NCBI GenBank assembly: GCA_964247055.1
Contig: OZ176050.1
Coordinates: forward strand, 5,642,001 to 5,706,000
Reading direction: 5' to 3'
DNA: 64,000 nucleotides
Source of the DNA: Paragordius varius
Lineage: Eukaryota; Nematomorpha
Shown: piece by piece, positions 62,401 to 64,000 of the stretch
How the letters are laid out: each line of letters starts with the position of its first letter
How positions within the stretch are numbered: the stretch's first letter is position 1
Made by a program: the position numbers and the translations under genes
Notes under the pieces: generated by a model
Told to the model about the DNA's origin: nothing
Database searches by the model: none
The model's input: only the letters and a program-made list of their open reading frames with translations

Positions 62401-64000
62401 GCGTTTGTCGCTCTTTGTGTCCAATATTAACTGTCGATGTAATACATATTAGTATGCATTTTATAGAATTTTTATTACTCTTTCGAATGATATATTACAA
62501 ATGGGCATTACTTGTATATTTTCAAAGAAAAATATTTTTTAGTAAAATTTTGATAAAGAGGGCGCATAATCAAAAAAATTAAATTATACAAAATTCTTCC
62601 AACGAGTTATAATTTTTATTTCAGATTTACTGTAAAAATGATATCAAATATCAAAAAATGCAAAAAACTCGAGTGGCAGAAAAATTTGTTGTCTAGTGTT
62701 ATTAGTATAAAATATCGATAATATTCTGTTTATTTTTTTTGTGGAAACCAAACACATATTTCATCAATATCCATAAGTGTATTTTAGAAATTTGGGTTTC
62801 TCCACAATATAACCTTTGAAATACATAAGCAGTTACTGTTTGAGCAACTAAGTACGTTTTTCATTAATTATGCCAAATACCATGCACAGAAAAACGAAAA
62901 TATTTTCTGTATATTGCCATCAATAATTAATAAACTCACTAGCAATGTATATTTACTCATACTGTAATTTAAAAAATGTTTATCCACACAAACCATTTCA
63001 ATTTTTCATTCTATAGGGATTTCCTGGGTCCCCCGGGAAAAGAGGAAAAGAAGGTATTCCTGGATATGATGGTCGAGATGGCAAACCGGGTCCTGATGGC
63101 CCCCCTGGGAAACCAGGCCTTCCCGGACAACCTGGATTTAAAGTTTGTTTGCCCTAGTTTAAATATGATTATAATTCATACTGTTTTGCAACATAAAAAT
63201 TTTACAACATCATGCTAAACAATTTAGATCAGTAAAACTTAAACCGTGGCCCTAATAGTGATTTTTTATGGCCCCGTATTATTTATGAAAATTTGGGGTG
63301 TATTTGTTTTGTGTATAAATATCAGCAGTGTCAATAGCTATGAAATTTTTATTTTATATGGTGAATGGCCCTTGATACAAGATATATATTGTTGCAACCC
63401 TTTAATAAATTTTGGTGGAAACCACTGATTTAGATTATTACATTACATTCATTCTCTGCATTTTCTTTAAAACGTTGGATTTAGAAACGGTTAGTTATAT
63501 TTTTTAAACTATTATATATTAGGGTGCACAAGGTGAGCCTGGAAAAGACGGAGTTCCAGGTAACAGGGGTACCCCAGGAAAAAATGGGTCACCTGGGAAA
63601 TCTGGTGTGCCTGGGAAGAAAGGACTCGATGGGGAAACTGGAATCAATGTAAGTTGTCTATATTTGATTCTTTGAAATTAAAATGTGGATTTTACAATTT
63701 TAATAAAATTTAGATTTATAATAATATTTATAATTATTATTTTAATATACCCAATTTGCTATATTTATGGGATATATATATTCAACCTAATAAATGATTA
63801 CTATAGTAAAAACCGTTAGGTATAGGTAATGATTCAATGTAATTTACCAAATGTGATTTAAATAAAATACAGAGCAATCCTTATTAATTGTTTCATTATA
63901 GGGACCACCAGGAAAACCTGGAATTGCCATTGATGGCTTCCCAGGAGAAGCAGGTGTAGATGGCAATCCTGGATTAGACGGTAAACCTGGGAGAGATGGG
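56433..64000 (+). CDS. Single-pass membrane collagen, cuticle-collagen-like N-terminus (partial, 3' end beyond window)
   Basis: Exons: 56433-56747, 57554-57689, 60355-60515, 61020-61148, 61406-61531, 63017-63142, 63523-63648, 63902 to the window edge. Exon 1 gives a 42-residue cytosolic start, one membrane segment (about residues 43-69) and a charged, possibly coiled stretch. Exon 2 holds a furin-type site RIKR (132-135). Exon 3 opens with a cysteine pair (C153, C157) followed at once by Gly-X-Y triplets from residue 160, such as [13 protein letters not shown]. Exons 4-7 are pure triplets of 129, 126, 126 and 126 bp, each beginning with an intact glycine codon. Exon 8 has one imperfection (GIAIDG). 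This order, membrane anchor, furin site, cysteines, triple helix, matches nematode cuticle collagens and also transmembrane collagens such as type XIII. Likely secreted after cleavage into cuticle or matrix. Additional small exons between 57690 and 60354 cannot be excluded. Confidence 0.9.
56818..57310 (-). mobile_element. tRNA-derived SINE, copy 2, split by a foldback MITE
   Basis: From 57310 on the minus strand, a box-A-like TGGTATAGAAGGCAGGG and GGACTCTTACCAC are followed by the same body as 30585-30775, including CCCTGGGCAGACGAATG. Near 57142 it is interrupted by a foldback MITE, and the SINE tail (AAAAGACTCTAAACTGTATA, 56822-56841 region) resumes on the other side. It is in collagen intron 1. 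The head is too decayed for a functional tRNA. Confidence 0.65.
56837..57141. mobile_element. Foldback MITE with 21-bp iterons, copy 3 (inside the SINE)
   Basis: About 290-300 bp, starting near TATACCATTTATAATTCAC and ending in the complement of TATACTATTTACAGTTCAAA. The right arm has three 21-bp iterons of the type GGGTGAATTTGAATTGTTCG. Its core matches copy 2 in KAT7 intron 1. Comparison with the intact SINE copy at 30585-30775 places the empty site in a TTTTTTAAAGG stretch. Confidence 0.72.
58310..58359. mobile_element. CAGGGGTG-family right-end fragment
   Basis: Contains GCGGCATTTGTGTTAGACA followed by CCCCGGG, corresponding to the family's right terminus TTGTGTTGGACACCCCTG with changes. 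It lies in collagen intron 2. Confidence 0.4.
58661..59852. mobile_element. Palindromic TA-target element (CTGTGTGC ends)
   Basis: A 1192-bp segment that is an imperfect palindrome along its whole length. Ends are CTGTGTGCAAAAA and its complement, with TA on each side inside a TA microsatellite, suggesting a mariner-like TA target. Matching arm blocks include CCGAAAATTTTTTATTTGTT with its later complement, and near the centre GGATTTAAAAGTAGTGGAA with TTCCACTACTTTTAAATCC. No transposase frame. It lies in collagen intron 2; a half copy is at 45220-45642. Confidence 0.75.
60661..60783. repeat. 123-bp hairpin with perfect 30-bp arms
   Basis: Arms 60661-60690 and 60754-60783 are exact reverse complements (beginning AATAACAGTTGTTAAAATCC) around an AT-rich loop of 63 bp. 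No coding capacity. It lies in collagen intron 3 and is probably a tiny MITE, but no second copy was noticed. Confidence 0.8.
61580..62698. mobile_element. CACTA-type non-autonomous DNA transposon, copy B
   Basis: A 1119-bp element with perfect 18-bp inverted ends, CACTAGACAACAAATTTT and its complement, flanked by TTA (61577-61579 and 62699-62701); the flanking identity extends to TTATTA. Very similar along its length to copy A at 713-1833 and in the same orientation. It sits in collagen intron 5, between two 126-bp triplet exons, and accounts for most of that intron's length. The open frame inside it is not conserved intact in copy A and is not considered a gene. Confidence 0.85.

Overview
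This is a strongly AT-rich eukaryotic window with spliced, multi-exon animal genes. Gene content indicates a metazoan: a complexin-like synaptic protein, SLC13 transporters, a MYST acetyltransferase of the KAT7 type, and a single-pass membrane collagen. The collagen has an N-terminal membrane segment, a furin-like RIKR site and a cysteine pair ahead of the Gly-X-Y region, a layout like nematode cuticle collagens. I therefore infer an ecdysozoan, possibly a nematoid with large, repeat-filled introns such as a hairworm. The phylum is a guess.

Layout. 1-3030: repeat-rich intergenic DNA with a CACTA-type non-autonomous element. 3031-9922 (+) and 11483-23551 (+): two tandem SLC13 sodium/anion symporter paralogs with 14 exons each and matching splice positions. 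The second is swollen by a satellite block that ends in a Helitron-like terminus. 23552-26684: intergenic repeats. 26685-39116 (+): complete 24-exon POLR2B. 39247-39655 (-): complexin-like gene, tail to tail with POLR2B and apparently carrying a 22-nt intron. 39700-45650: cluster of inverted-arm repeats, then a decayed RTE-like LINE interrupted by a foldback element. 45874-50182 (-): UBE2L3-like E2 enzyme whose only coding intron holds a 1.6-kb hairpin. 50251-55497 (+): KAT7-like acetyltransferase, head to head with the E2 gene. 56433-64000 (+): membrane collagen, 3' end beyond the window.

The seven genes do not form a pathway. Two of the spacings look functional: 68 bp between the UBE2L3 and KAT7 start codons (a shared promoter) and 130 bp between the POLR2B and complexin stop codons (nearly coincident poly(A) signals on opposite strands). 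I joined exons by hand from GT/AG sites, frame continuity and similarity to known families. No RNA evidence was available.

The most unusual material is the mobile DNA: matched CACTA-type copies 61 kb apart, foldback elements built from 21-bp iterons and found inside a LINE and a SINE, a tandem-repeat-loop hairpin, and a satellite block capped by a Helitron-like end.
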